A DNA stretch of 64,000 nucleotides, taken from NCBI RefSeq assembly GCF_017357225.1, contig NZ_CP071611.1:1-64000 (forward strand), given 5' to 3'. The DNA is from Rhizobium binae. GTDB taxonomy: Bacteria; Pseudomonadota; Alphaproteobacteria; Rhizobiales; Rhizobiaceae. This document shows, in pieces, positions 54,117 to 64,000 of the stretch. How positions within the stretch are numbered: position 1 is the first letter of the stretch; each line of letters starts with the position of its first letter. The notes below the pieces were generated by a model. It saw only the letters and a list, made by a program, of their open reading frames with translations, had not been told where the DNA came from and ran no database searches. The position numbers and the translations under genes are program-made.

Positions 54117-55304
54117 ATGACATTTACCGGCCTGCCTCCGGAAGACGTGCCCGCGTTGATGACCGGGACCGTCACCTCTCACCCCTCTGTGGCAGGCCGC
54201 GCTGATGCCTACCTGCCCTCGCCCTGCATCCAGAACCATGCGGCAAATCTCGCCTTTCTGCCGGATGGCACGCTGACCTGCGTCTGGTTCGGCGGCACGA
54301 TGGAGGGCATGGGAGACATTTCGATTTACATGTCGCGGCTGGCGCCGGGCGCCGAGCGCTGGTCAGAACCGGAAAAGATGAGTGACGACCGTGAGAAATC
54401 CGAACAGAATCCATTGATTTTCAACGCGCCGGCCGGAAAGACCTGGCTGCTCCACACATCGCAGACCTCCGGCAACCAGGATGGCTCGATTGTCAAATGC
54501 CGGATTTCGGATGACGGCGGCAAGACATTCGGCCCGGTCCAAATCCTCTGCGACAGCCCCGGTACCTTCGTTCGTCAACCGATCGTCGTCAACGACCGGG
54601 GCGACTGGCTGCTGCCGATCTTCCGCTGCGTCGGCCTCGAGGGCCAACGCTGGAGCGGCGACGCCGATACAGCAGCGGTGCTGATATCGCACGACGGCGG
54701 CGCGAGCTGGCAAATGCGCGATATTCCTGACAGCATCGGCGCCGTGCACATGAACATCCTGCCGCTTGGCGGCGACGAGATGATCGCCTTCTACCGCGAT
54801 CGTTTCGCCGAAACCATTCTTTCCAGTCGCTCGACGGATGGCGGCGAAACGTGGAGCCCGCCCAAGCCAACCGAACTGCCGAACAACAACTCCTCGATCC
54901 AGGCCACCGTTCTGGATAATGGAGTGATTGCAATGGTTTACAACCATTCGAATGCAGCCATGTCGGATGCGCGGCGTCAGTCTCTGTACGACGAAATCGA
55001 AGGTGACGAGTCTGGAGAGAACGCGGTTATTGTTGCCGATGCCGGACGCAAGGCGGTCTGGGGTGTTCCGCGCGCCCCCCTCAGCCTGGCGATCTCGAGG
55101 GATGGCGGCAGGACCTTTCCGCGTCGCATCGATCTCGATACCGGCGACGGCTTCTGCCTCACCAACAATTCCAAGGATTCGCTGAACCGCGAATTCTCTT
55201 ACCCCTCGGTCATTGAGGGCAGCGATGGCACGCTCCATGTCGCCTACACCTATTACCGGCGCGCCATCAAGTACGTGCGGCTTACCCCGCAAGCGCTGCC
55301 GTAA
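54117..55304 (+). CDS. Sialidase-like beta-propeller protein with Asp-box (BNR) repeats
   Basis: 395 aa from ATG 54117 with GGAG upstream. Four Asp-boxes of the form S-x-D-G-G-x-(S/T)-(W/F): SDDGGKTF, SHDGGASW, STDGGETW and SRDGGRTF, spread over a six-bladed propeller, plus an early arginine-containing VWFGGTMEG region. This matches the COG4692 (BNR_2) predicted neuraminidase group. No signal peptide is present, so it should be cytoplasmic and act on an imported oligosaccharide or glycoside. Classical sialidase residues are not convincingly all present, so the true glycosidic or lyase substrate is open. It is probably co-transcribed with the aldolase. Confidence 0.85.
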   Translation: MTFTGLPPEDVPALMTGTVTSHPSVAGRADAYLPSPCIQNHAANLAFLPDGTLTCVWFGGTMEGMGDISIYMSRLAPGAERWSEPEKMSDDREKSEQNPLIFNAPAGKTWLLHTSQTSGNQDGSIVKCRISDDGGKTFGPVQILCDSPGTFVRQPIVVNDRGDWLLPIFRCVGLEGQRWSGDADTAAVLISHDGGASWQMRDIPDSIGAVHMNILPLGGDEMIAFYRDRFAETILSSRSTDGGETWSPPKPTELPNNNSSIQATVLDNGVIAMVYNHSNAAMSDARRQSLYDEIEGDESGENAVIVADAGRKAVWGVPRAPLSLAISRDGGRTFPRRIDLDTGDGFCLTNNSKDSLNREFSYPSVIEGSDGTLHVAYTYYRRAIKYVRLTPQALP

Positions 55305-55641
55305 GCAAGCTGCCGGTCTGGAATTGTAAATCTGCTTTCCAATCCCGCGTTAGACGATGCGGGACACGAGGAGATTGGCCGACCACGCCGAGGATTTGAC
55401 AACAGATATGGCTCTCCCAGCACAGCCGCGGTGGCGACTGACCTTTTAACTGCCCGCATCATCCGAAGAGACAATAACAATATGATTTCTAACAGGATAT
55501 TTGCGAGTTTCCATCGCCTGCAACGGAAGGCCCGGCGATAAAGTTGCTCCCAGCCAGGAATGTCGGCTTGACATTGATCTTACAACTTTACAATAAATGA
55601 GGCGACATTATCGCCGCAAGATCTTGCAGGAGGACTGGTTC
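55305..55641. promoter_or_regulatory. Intergenic region with repeated TTACAATAA-type motifs
   Basis: 337 bp between the sialidase-like and alcohol dehydrogenase genes. AATTGTAA is at 55322-55329. TTGACA at 55569 with TACAAT 15 nt further could be a promoter. TTACAATAA at 55588-55596 matches exactly the 9-mers in the 52877-53199 region. This suggests that the downstream dehydrogenase genes have their own promoter under the same regulator. Confidence 0.45.
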
Positions 55642-56775
55642 ATGGCCAGCTTGGATTCGCCAATCACGATCGTTCGGCCGCATCTGATCGAGTTCGGCAT
55701 CGGCACGGCGGAAAGGCTCGGCAAATGGGCTGCCGAAAGGGGCTATAGGCGCACGCTCGTCATCTCCGATGCTTTCAATGCCTCACGCATCGACCTGTTA
55801 GAATTAAAGGGCGAGGTCACGGTCTTTGGAGAAGTGACACCCGAGCCGGATACGGCCAACCTCGAAAAAGTCCTGGCGGCGGCCAACGGCGCCGACGCCG
55901 AACTGATCGTCGGCTTCGGCGGCGGCAGCGCCATGGATCTGGCAAAACTCGCCGCCGTTCTCGCCGGCTCCGCGCAGGCGCTGCACGATGTCGTCGGCCC
56001 GAACAGGGTGCATGGGCCGCGCAAGGCAGCGCTCGCCCAGGTGCCGACGACATCGGGCACCGGCAGCGAGGCCGGCATCCGCGCGCTCGTCACCGACCCC
56101 AGGACGATGGCCAAGCTCGCAGTAGAAAGCCTGCATATGCTGGCCGATATCGCCGTCATCGATCCGGCGCTGACCTTCAGCGTGCCGGCGCGCACGACGG
56201 CCGCCACCGGCGTCGACGCCATGGCCCATTGCGTCGAGGCCTTCACCAACCGCAAGGCTCATCCGATGGTCGACATCTATGCGATCGAGGGAACGCGGCT
56301 GGTCGGCAAATATCTCGCCCGCGCCGTCAAGGACGGCAATGATGCCGAAGCGCGCTCCGGCTTGTCGCTCGCCTCGCTCTATGGCGGCTTCTGCCTCGGT
56401 CCGGTCAACACCGCCGGCGGCCATGCGCTCGCCTATCCGCTCGGCACACGCTGGCATGTAGCGCATGGCGCTGCGAATGCGCTGATCTTCCCGCATGTTC
56501 TCGCCTTCAACACGCCGTCTGCGCCTGAGAAGACGAAAGCGGTGATGGAAGCGCTTGGGCGTCAGGCCTCGGAAAACTCAGGCTCCGTCTTCGATGCGGC
56601 CTATATTTTCTGCGCCGAACTCGGCATCGAGATGAAACTGTCAGGGCTCGGTGTGCCGGAGGGCGATCTCGACGCCATGGCCGAGGACGCTTTTGCCATC
56701 CGGCGCCTGCTCGACAACAATCCCCGCGAGCTCACGCGCGCCGACATTCGCTCGATTTACGCAGCCGCTTTTTAG
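55642..56775 (+). CDS. Iron-containing (group III) alcohol dehydrogenase
   Basis: 377 aa from ATG 55642 (AGGAGG upstream; longer frame rejected). NAD-binding [15 protein letters not shown] at ~95, [13 protein letters not shown], and the metal-ligand region with Asp and His residues: [25 protein letters not shown] and [13 protein letters not shown]. It oxidises a hydroxyl of an acid-sugar intermediate or reduces the matching carbonyl. In threonate/tetronate and related pathways a dehydrogenase precedes the DUF1537 kinase. It precedes a PdxA-type gene by 22 bp, forming an operon. Confidence 0.92.
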   Translation: MASLDSPITIVRPHLIEFGIGTAERLGKWAAERGYRRTLVISDAFNASRIDLLELKGEVTVFGEVTPEPDTANLEKVLAAANGADAELIVGFGGGSAMDLAKLAAVLAGSAQALHDVVGPNRVHGPRKAALAQVPTTSGTGSEAGIRALVTDPRTMAKLAVESLHMLADIAVIDPALTFSVPARTTAATGVDAMAHCVEAFTNRKAHPMVDIYAIEGTRLVGKYLARAVKDGNDAEARSGLSLASLYGGFCLGPVNTAGGHALAYPLGTRWHVAHGAANALIFPHVLAFNTPSAPEKTKAVMEALGRQASENSGSVFDAAYIFCAELGIEMKLSGLGVPEGDLDAMAEDAFAIRRLLDNNPRELTRADIRSIYAAAF

Positions 56776-56797
56776 CCGGTTTTCAGAAGGAACTTCG

Positions 56798-57787
56798 ATG
56801 ATGGACAGGAATGCGAAAGTCGCCGTCACGCTCGGTGATCCCGCCGGCGTCGGCCCCGAGGTGATCGTCAAGGCCCTGGCGGCTCTTCCGAGCGAAGAGC
56901 GCCGCGATTTCATCATCATTGGCAATGTCGAAGCGCTGGAACGCGCCGACCGCGTCAGCGGCACCGGCTTGAAATTCGGGCCGGCGGATATCCCCGGCGA
57001 CGACAGGATCGCCGTCGATGAGGTTCCGCTCAGTGCAGCGCTGCCCGAGATCGGCAAGGTCAGCCCCGTCGCCGGCGATGCCTCGGTGCGCTACATCACC
57101 CGCGCCGTCGATCTCGCCATGTCCGGGCAAGCCGATGTCATCGTCACCGCGCCGATCAACAAGGAGGCGATGAACCTTGCCGGCCATCACCATGACGGCC
57201 ATACCGGGCTGCTCGCCCATCTCACCGGCTCGAAGAGCTCCTTCATGCTGCTTGCCTCCGAGCGGCTGAACACCATCCATGTCTCGACCCATATCTCGCT
57301 GAAGGGCGCAATCGAGCGCGCCAAGACCGAGCGGGTGCTGGCGACCATCGAGGCCGGCCACCGGCACTTCCTGCGCCTCGGCGAGAAAGCGCGCATCGCC
57401 GTTGCCGGCCTCAATCCGCATTGCGGCGAAAATGGCCTGTTCGGCACGGAGGACATGGAATTCCTGGCGCCGGCCGTCGAGCAGGCGCAAGCAAAGGGCA
57501 TTGACGTTGTCGGTCCGATCTCCGCCGACACAGTGTTTGCCCGCGCCTATAACGGCGCCTTTGATCTGGTCATTGCCCAGTATCACGATCAGGGCCATAT
57601 CCCGATCAAGCTCGTTGCCTTCGATACGGCCGTCAACGTCTCGCTCGGTCTGCCGATCGACCGCGTCTCGGTCGATCACGGCACCGCCTTCGACATCGCG
57701 GGCACCGGCAAGGCCAACCACGTCAACATGCTCTCTGCCATCGCCTATGCCCGCCTGATGGCGCGCTCGCCGCGGCGGGAGGCGTAG
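56798..57787 (+). CDS. pdxA: PdxA-type 4-phospho-acid dehydrogenase (4-hydroxythreonine-4-phosphate or D-threonate/erythronate-4-phosphate dehydrogenase)
   Basis: 329 aa (ATG 56798 or 56801; GAAGG upstream). Family strings: [38 protein letters not shown], the metal-binding His regions, and [16 protein letters not shown], then [19 protein letters not shown]. PdxA in vitamin B6 synthesis and its catabolic paralogue PdxA2 cannot be told apart by eye. Location with a DUF1537 kinase and an alcohol dehydrogenase under shared candidate operators favours the catabolic form, which gives dihydroxyacetone phosphate plus CO2 from a 4-phospho-tetronate. Confidence 0.9.
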   Translation: MMDRNAKVAVTLGDPAGVGPEVIVKALAALPSEERRDFIIIGNVEALERADRVSGTGLKFGPADIPGDDRIAVDEVPLSAALPEIGKVSPVAGDASVRYITRAVDLAMSGQADVIVTAPINKEAMNLAGHHHDGHTGLLAHLTGSKSSFMLLASERLNTIHVSTHISLKGAIERAKTERVLATIEAGHRHFLRLGEKARIAVAGLNPHCGENGLFGTEDMEFLAPAVEQAQAKGIDVVGPISADTVFARAYNGAFDLVIAQYHDQGHIPIKLVAFDTAVNVSLGLPIDRVSVDHGTAFDIAGTGKANHVNMLSAIAYARLMARSPRREA

Positions 57788-57886
57788 TCGCGGTATCCGT
57801 TGCGGCAGGCAGAGGCGGAAACGGGAGCCCCTTGTTGCGCCTCGTCACATGCCGACCAGGCGGCCGCCGCATTGCACCCGCCTCGG

Positions 57887-59389
57887 CTATCCCGCCGAAG
57901 CGTCGGAGATCAGCCGCGACACGGCATTCTTCCAACCGATGATCTTGGCCTGACGCTCGCCCTCCTCCATCGACGGGCTGAAGCGGCGGTCGCAGACCCA
58001 GGCTTGCGCAAACTCCCGCCTGCCGGGCCAGATGCCGGCCTTCGAGCCGGCAAGCCAGGCCGCACCAAGTGCCGTCGTCTCGCGTATCGCCGACCGGTCG
58101 ACCGGATTTCCGGTCATGTCGGCCAGGCATTGCATCGTCCAGTCTGAAGCCGCCATGCCGCCGTCGACTCGCAGCACGGTTTCCAGCTGGTTGACACCCC
58201 AGTCCTTTTTCATCGCCACAAGCAGGTCGAGCGTCTGATAGGCGACGGATTCAAGCACGGCGCGGGCAAATTCCGCCGGCCCGCTGTTTCGCGTCAGGCC
58301 AAAGATCGCGCCGCGCGCCGCCGGGTCCCAATAGGGCGCGCCCAGCCCGGTGAAGGCCGGAACGATATAGACCTGCTGCCCGGGATCGGCCTTGGCCGCT
58401 AGCACGCCTGCCTCGGACGCCTGCTCGATGATGCCGAGCCCGTCGCGCAGCCATTGCACGGCGGCACCGGCGATGAAGATCGAGCCTTCGAGCGCATAGG
58501 TCGTCTCGCCGTCGAGCCGGCAGGCAATCGTCGTCAGCATACGGTTGGAAGAGGAGACGCGGTCCCTGCCGGTGTTGAGCAGGGCGAAACAGCCGGTGCC
58601 ATAAGTGGATTTCATCATGCCCGGCGCGAAACAGGCATTGCCCATCGCCGCTGCCTGCTGGTCGCCGGCCACCCCGAGGATCGGCAGGGCAGCGCCAAAC
58701 AGGGCCTCATCGACCCGGCCGAAATCATCGGCGCATTCCTTCACCTCGGGAAGCATGACGGCGGGGATGCCGAGAATGCCGAGAAGCTCCTCGTCCCATG
58801 CGCCGTCGTCGATATTGTAGAGCAGCGTCCGCGACGCATTGGTCGCATCGGTCGCATGCACGCGACCATCCGTCAGCTTGTAGGTCAGCCAACTGTCGAT
58901 GGTGCCGAAGCAGACTTCACCCGCCTCCGCCTTCTCGCGCAGGCCATCGACATTATCGAGCAGCCAGCGCAGCTTCGTTCCGGAGAAATAGGGGTCTAGC
59001 AGCAGGCCGGTCTTGGCGCTGAAAAGCTTCTCATATCCGTCGGCCTTCAGGCTGTCGCACATTTCGGCCGTGCGCCTGTCCTGCCAGACGATCGCGCGGT
59101 GAAGCGCTGTTCCGGAGCGACGGTCCCAGACGACCGCCGTCTCGCGCTGATTGGTGATGCCGATCGCGGCGATCGCGGCGGCGTTCAAGCCGGCATCGGC
59201 GATTGCCCAGCGCACGGTGTCGATGACGGACTGCCAGATTTCGGCGGCATCGTGCTCCACCCAGCCGGGCTGCGGATAATATTGGGTGATCTCCGCCTGG
59301 GCCGAGCCGGTCATTTTCATGTCGCCATCGAAGATGATGGCGCGCGAAGATGTCGTGCCCTGGTCTATCGAAAGAATATAGCCGCTCAT
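57887..59389 (-). CDS. glpK: Glycerol kinase
   Basis: 500 aa from ATG 59389 with GGAG upstream, the usual family length. FGGY kinase: N-terminal [40 protein letters not shown], then [13 protein letters not shown] and the C-terminal ATPase segment [17 protein letters not shown] and [12 protein letters not shown]. Converts glycerol taken up by the transporter encoded upstream to glycerol-3-phosphate. Last gene of the visible glp operon. A 9-bp stem-loop lies between it and glpV. Confidence 0.96.
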   Translation of the reverse strand: MSGYILSIDQGTTSSRAIIFDGDMKMTGSAQAEITQYYPQPGWVEHDAAEIWQSVIDTVRWAIADAGLNAAAIAAIGITNQRETAVVWDRRSGTALHRAIVWQDRRTAEMCDSLKADGYEKLFSAKTGLLLDPYFSGTKLRWLLDNVDGLREKAEAGEVCFGTIDSWLTYKLTDGRVHATDATNASRTLLYNIDDGAWDEELLGILGIPAVMLPEVKECADDFGRVDEALFGAALPILGVAGDQQAAAMGNACFAPGMMKSTYGTGCFALLNTGRDRVSSSNRMLTTIACRLDGETTYALEGSIFIAGAAVQWLRDGLGIIEQASEAGVLAAKADPGQQVYIVPAFTGLGAPYWDPAARGAIFGLTRNSGPAEFARAVLESVAYQTLDLLVAMKKDWGVNQLETVLRVDGGMAASDWTMQCLADMTGNPVDRSAIRETTALGAAWLAGSKAGIWPGRREFAQAWVCDRRFSPSMEEGERQAKIIGWKNAVSRLISDASAG

Positions 59390-59470
59390 ATCCGTCTCCG
59401 GCTCACGCGAAACCACTCCGCCTGCCGGAAGCGGCAGGACGCGGACGTCTCATGAGAAAGATTGTGGGGT

Positions 59471-59493
59471 GCCACCGGCTTGCTGCCGGTGGC
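59471..59493 (-). terminator. Intercistronic stem-loop between glpV and glpK
   Basis: GCCACCGGC (59471-59479) pairs perfectly with GCCGGTGGC (59485-59493) around a 5-nt loop, 46 bp after the glpV stop, with no U-tract. Probably a partial terminator or an RNA-stability hairpin, as is common after solute-binding-protein genes. Confidence 0.55.
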
Positions 59494-59538
59494 GGGAAGT
59501 GATGGCCGGAAACCTCGTCGCTTCCGGCCGGGTCCGCC

Positions 59539-61260
59539 TTACTTCTGCCAGCTCTTGACGAGTTCGTCGTAGTTGACAGTGACCGGCTTGTCCTTCTCGT
59601 TCTCGATCTTCAGCTGCGGTGCAAGGTTGCCCTTCTTCACCGCATCCGCGTTCCAATAGGCGAGATCATGCTCCTCGGCGAGCTTCGGACCGATATCGCC
59701 CTGAACCTTGGCGCGTTCCAGGCGCTGCAGCACCTTTTCCTGTTCGGCGCAAAGCGAGTCCATCGCTTCCTGAGCCGTCTTGGCGCCGGACGAGGCGTCA
59801 CCGATCGCCTGCCACCAGAGCTGTGCCAGCTTCGGATAGTCAGGAACGTTCGTACCGGTCGGCGACCACTGCAGGCGGGCCGGCGAACGGTAGAATTCGA
59901 TCAGGCCGCCGAGCTTCGGTGCGCGGTCGGTGAAGGACTTGTGGTCGAGCGTCGACTGGCGGATGAAGGTCAGACCCATGTGGCTCTTCTTCACGTCGAC
60001 AGTCTTGGAGGTGACGAACTGGGCATAGAGCCAGGCCGCCTTGGCGCGGTCGTCAGGCGTGGACTTCATCAGCGTCCAGGAACCGGCGTCCTGATAGCCG
60101 AGCTTCATGCCGTCCTTCCAGTAGACGCCATGCGGGCTCGGTGCAAAACGCCATTTCGGCGTGCCGTCGGCATTGACGACCGGCAGGCCTTCTTTGACGA
60201 AGTCGGCGGTGAAGGCCGTGTAGGTGAACATCTGCTGGGCGACTTCACCCTGAGACGGGACCGGGCCGGATTCGGAGAAGGTCATGCCTTGAGCGGCTGC
60301 CGGTGCATAGGCCTTCATCCAGTCCAGATATTTCTGGATGGAATAGACTGCCGCCGGGCCGTTGGTGTCGCCGCCGCGTGCAACGCAGGAGCCGACCGGC
60401 CGGGAGTTTTCGTCGACCTTGATGCCCCATTCGTCAACCGGCTTGCCGTTCGGAATGCCCTTGTCGCCGTTGCCGGCCATCGACAGCCACGCATCGGTGA
60501 AGCGCCAGCCGAGCGACGGGTCCTTCTTGCCGTAGTCCATGTGGCCATAGACCTTCTTGCCGTCGATCTCGCGGCCGGTGAAGAACTCGGCAATATCCTC
60601 ATAGGCCGACCAGTTGACCGGCACGCCGAGGTCGTAGCCGTACTTCGCCTTGAAGTCCGCCTTGTTCTTTTCGTCGTTGAACCAGTCGTAGCGGAACCAG
60701 TAGAGGTTCGCGAACTGCTGGTCCGGCAGCTGGTAGAGCTTGCCATCAGGCGCCGTGGTGAAGGACTTGCCGATGAAGTCGTCGATGTCGAGGCCGGGAT
60801 TGGTGACATCCTTGCCTTCATTGGCCATCCAGTCGGTCAGCGAGCGGGCCTGCTGGTAGCGCCAATGGGTGCCGATCAGGTCAGAGTCGTTGATATAGGC
60901 GTCATAGATGTTTTCGCCCGACTGCATCTGCGTCTGCAGTTTTTCGACCACGTCGCCTTCGCCGATCAGGTCGTGGGTGATCTTGATGCCGGTGATCGCG
61001 GTGAAGGCCGGAGCCAGAACCTTCGACTCGTATTCATGCGTGGTGATCGTTTCGGAAACGACTTTGATGTCCATGCCGGCGAAGGGCTTCGCGGCATCGA
61101 CGAACCACTGCATTTCCTTTTCCTGGTCGGCGCGGGAAAGCGTCGAGAGGTCGCCGACTTCCTTGTCCAGGAACGTCTTGGCCTCGTCCATGCCGGCATA
61201 GGCCGCTGCTGTCATCGCCAGCAGCAAGCCTGCTGTCGTCGTCAATAAGTGCCGTCGCAT
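59539..61260 (-). CDS. glpV: Glycerol ABC transporter substrate-binding protein
   Basis: 573 aa. A signal peptide covers residues 1-22 (HLLTTTAGLLLAMTAAAYAG). The mature family 1-type binding protein shows ITTHEYESKVLAPAFTAIT, QTQMQSGENIYDAYINDSDL, and FANLYWFRYDWF. The order of genes around it (ATPase, two permeases, small DUF2160 protein, this protein, glpK) is the one described for R. leguminosarum glpSTPQUV-glpK, which identifies it as GlpV. It delivers glycerol to GlpP/GlpQ. The larger-than-usual size is typical of GlpV. Confidence 0.93.
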   Translation of the reverse strand: MRRHLLTTTAGLLLAMTAAAYAGMDEAKTFLDKEVGDLSTLSRADQEKEMQWFVDAAKPFAGMDIKVVSETITTHEYESKVLAPAFTAITGIKITHDLIGEGDVVEKLQTQMQSGENIYDAYINDSDLIGTHWRYQQARSLTDWMANEGKDVTNPGLDIDDFIGKSFTTAPDGKLYQLPDQQFANLYWFRYDWFNDEKNKADFKAKYGYDLGVPVNWSAYEDIAEFFTGREIDGKKVYGHMDYGKKDPSLGWRFTDAWLSMAGNGDKGIPNGKPVDEWGIKVDENSRPVGSCVARGGDTNGPAAVYSIQKYLDWMKAYAPAAAQGMTFSESGPVPSQGEVAQQMFTYTAFTADFVKEGLPVVNADGTPKWRFAPSPHGVYWKDGMKLGYQDAGSWTLMKSTPDDRAKAAWLYAQFVTSKTVDVKKSHMGLTFIRQSTLDHKSFTDRAPKLGGLIEFYRSPARLQWSPTGTNVPDYPKLAQLWWQAIGDASSGAKTAQEAMDSLCAEQEKVLQRLERAKVQGDIGPKLAEEHDLAYWNADAVKKGNLAPQLKIENEKDKPVTVNYDELVKSWQK

Positions 61261-61338
61261 AATATCCTCCCAGGGTTTGCGATTGCAGTTACGTCTCAGG
61301 CGGCCAAGTACCCCCGGCCATCCGTTTTCTCCTTGCCG

Positions 61339-61620
61339 TTACACGTAGCGGAACACGCCGATGGCGTAGACTACGGAAATAGCAAGAGCCCACCACAGGT
61401 TGGGCCCAGCGAGCCCAAGCCATGCAAGATGAATGAACGCGCTGCCCAGCAGCGAAATGAAAAGCCGGTCGCCGCGCGTCGTCTCGAAACGCAGCACGCC
61501 CGTGCGCGGCGAGCCGCCCGGCGAGAAATATTCCCAGACGCTCACGGTGATCAGAAGCGCCAGGATCGTCAGGAAGAACACCGCCGTCGGCAGCGTCCAG
61601 GCCATCCAGGAAAATGTCAT
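61339..61620 (-). CDS. glpU: Small membrane protein GlpU (DUF2160)
   Basis: 93 aa. Two to three hydrophobic helices (LPTAVFFLTILALLITVSVW, AFIHLAWLGLA, LWWALAISVVYAIGVF) separated by the conserved EYFSPGGSPRTGVLRFETTRGDR loop (shown in part by SPGGSPRTG). Proteins of this type accompany glycerol ABC transporters. The exact role in the transporter is not known to me. It starts 12 bp after the glpQ stop. Confidence 0.92.
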   Translation of the reverse strand: MTFSWMAWTLPTAVFFLTILALLITVSVWEYFSPGGSPRTGVLRFETTRGDRLFISLLGSAFIHLAWLGLAGPNLWWALAISVVYAIGVFRYV

Positions 61621-61632
61621 GTCCGGTCCTCC

Positions 61633-62463
<831 letters not shown>

Positions 62464-62477
62464 GGATCTCTCCTTTC

Positions 62478-63344
<867 letters not shown>

Positions 63345-63347
63345 GGC

Positions 63348-64000
63348 TTAGGCCTCCCTGCCGACACGCCAGCTATCGGCGTAAATGCTGATGGCGGACG
63401 GGTCGAAGGTGACACGGGCATCCGCGGGGATGTCGGCATCCTCGTGCACGACGATCGCGATCGGCTGGCCGGCGAAACGGGCGCGCACGATCTTCTGCCG
63501 GCCGATATCCTCGACCTTGGTGACGGTAACGGGCATGCCCTCCCGTCCGAGGCGGATGAATTCGGGGCGGATGCCGAGTTCGGTCTTGGAACTGCCTGCG
63601 GTCTTCGGCGCGTAATCGAGCGTCAGAACCTCGTCTCCGACCTTGACGGCGCTGCCATCGACCTGCGCCGGCATAACGTTCATACCGGGCGAACCGATGA
63701 AATAGCCGACAAAGGTGTGGCTCGGCCGCTCGAAGAGCTCGGCCGGCGTGCCGATCTGAACGATCTGGCCGTCATACATGACGACGACCTTCTCGGCGAA
63801 AGTCAGGGCCTCGGTCTGGTCGTGGGTGACGTAGACCATGGTGAAGCCGAACTGCTTGTGCAGCCGTTTCAGCTGCGAACGCAGCACCCATTTCATGTGC
63901 GGATCGATGACGGTCAGCGGCTCGTCGAACAGGATGGCGTTGACGTCGTTGCGCACCAGCCCGCGGCCGAGCGAGATCTTCTGCTTCTGGTCGGCGGTCA
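63348..64000 (-). CDS. glpT: Glycerol ABC transporter ATP-binding protein GlpT (partial, N-terminus off the window)
   Basis: About 217 C-terminal residues. The frame enters at the right edge with an ABC signature-region variant (QKQKISLGRGLVRND) where most ABC proteins have LSGGQ. Walker B AILFDEPLTVID and the H-loop VYVTHDQTEAL follow, and then a TOBE/OB regulatory domain (ELGIRPEFIRLGREG). Altered signatures are a feature of the GlpS/GlpT pair as I know it; the sister ATPase GlpS is expected just outside the window. Walker A is not visible here. Confidence 0.9.
   Translation of the reverse strand, partial: TADQKQKISLGRGLVRNDVNAILFDEPLTVIDPHMKWVLRSQLKRLHKQFGFTMVYVTHDQTEALTFAEKVVVMYDGQIVQIGTPAELFERPSHTFVGYFIGSPGMNVMPAQVDGSAVKVGDEVLTLDYAPKTAGSSKTELGIRPEFIRLGREGMPVTVTKVEDIGRQKIVRARFAGQPIAIVVHEDADIPADARVTFDPSAISIYADSWRVGREA

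Noticed and set aside
53200..55304. Straightforward sialic-acid catabolic operon (nan)
   Set aside because: The aldolase and propeller alone would allow it, but NanK, NanE and NagA/NagB-type genes are absent and the kinase is a DUF1537 enzyme. Kept only as an alternative for the upstream substrate.
57788..57886. Terminator between pdxA and glpK
   Set aside because: A terminator is expected between these convergent genes, but no convincing hairpin with a T-run could be drawn by eye.
59668..61248. A 526-codon open frame antisense to glpV, and a 549-codon one (51197-52846) antisense to the family 5 binding-protein gene
   Set aside because: Long antisense frames are usual in high-GC DNA. The products are low-complexity, rich in Arg/Asp/Gly, without domains, and the opposite strand carries clear family genes.

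Overview
The window reads as a high-GC alphaproteobacterial replicon, most likely Rhizobium (R. leguminosarum/etli group). The grounds are a complete-looking glp gene order (ATPase-permease-permease-GlpU-GlpV-GlpK) of the type described for R. leguminosarum glycerol uptake, an Exo/Pss-type polysaccharide locus, an IS5-type element, and possible EcfG-like promoters. A plasmid or chromid is possible, but the sequence does not decide it. No rRNA, tRNA or CRISPR was seen.

Left end (1-13088, all minus strand): a two-gene module occurs twice in tandem. Each unit has a giant repetitive protein (N,N-dimethylformamidase-like domain plus Ig, VCBS/cadherin-like and DUF4082 repeats; about 1760 and 1886 aa) followed downstream by a COG0523/CobW-type metallochaperone GTPase. 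The last GTPase is cut by the window edge. Both giant proteins keep residues that resemble the two-Tyr/one-Glu iron site of dimethylformamidase, so a metalloenzyme served by a dedicated metallochaperone is an attractive, untested reading. The 1886-aa gene contains an apparently perfect 1065-bp direct repeat.

13658-41457: a Wzx/Wzy-type exopolysaccharide locus in several transcription units. It contains an ExoF-like export protein, a Wzx flippase, a six-gene translationally coupled sugar-nucleotide operon (WlbB/WbpD-, WlbA/WbpB- and WbpE-like enzymes plus a second aminotransferase/acetyltransferase/epimerase set), and a LuxR-type regulator with a receiver that lacks the usual phospho-acceptor Asp. 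It also has a five-gene operon (WecG/TagA transferase, WbaP primer, UDP-xylose synthase, GT8, GT2), an IS5-family element with a broken transposase, a Wzy polymerase with a secreted beta-helix protein, three more glycosyltransferases, a Wzc/ExoP co-polymerase-kinase, and gmd.

41691-44968: three small conserved-type proteins and an L-isoaspartyl methyltransferase/erythromycin-esterase fusion. GGAAC-N16/17-NGTT elements upstream suggest general-stress (EcfG) control.

45351-57787: a divergent catabolic locus. The minus operon carries a Tat-exported solute-binding protein, a peptide/nickel-type ABC transporter, a DUF1537 four-carbon-acid kinase and a FadR-type GntR regulator. The plus genes encode a DapA-family aldolase, an Asp-box sialidase-like protein, an iron-type alcohol dehydrogenase and a PdxA-type dehydrogenase. 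The kinase plus PdxA pair points to threonate/erythronate-4-phosphate chemistry, probably as the end of a route for a larger acid sugar not yet identified. A 9-bp motif (TTACAATAA) recurs in its promoter regions.

57887-64000 (minus): the glycerol operon glpT(partial)-glpP-glpQ-glpU-glpV-glpK.
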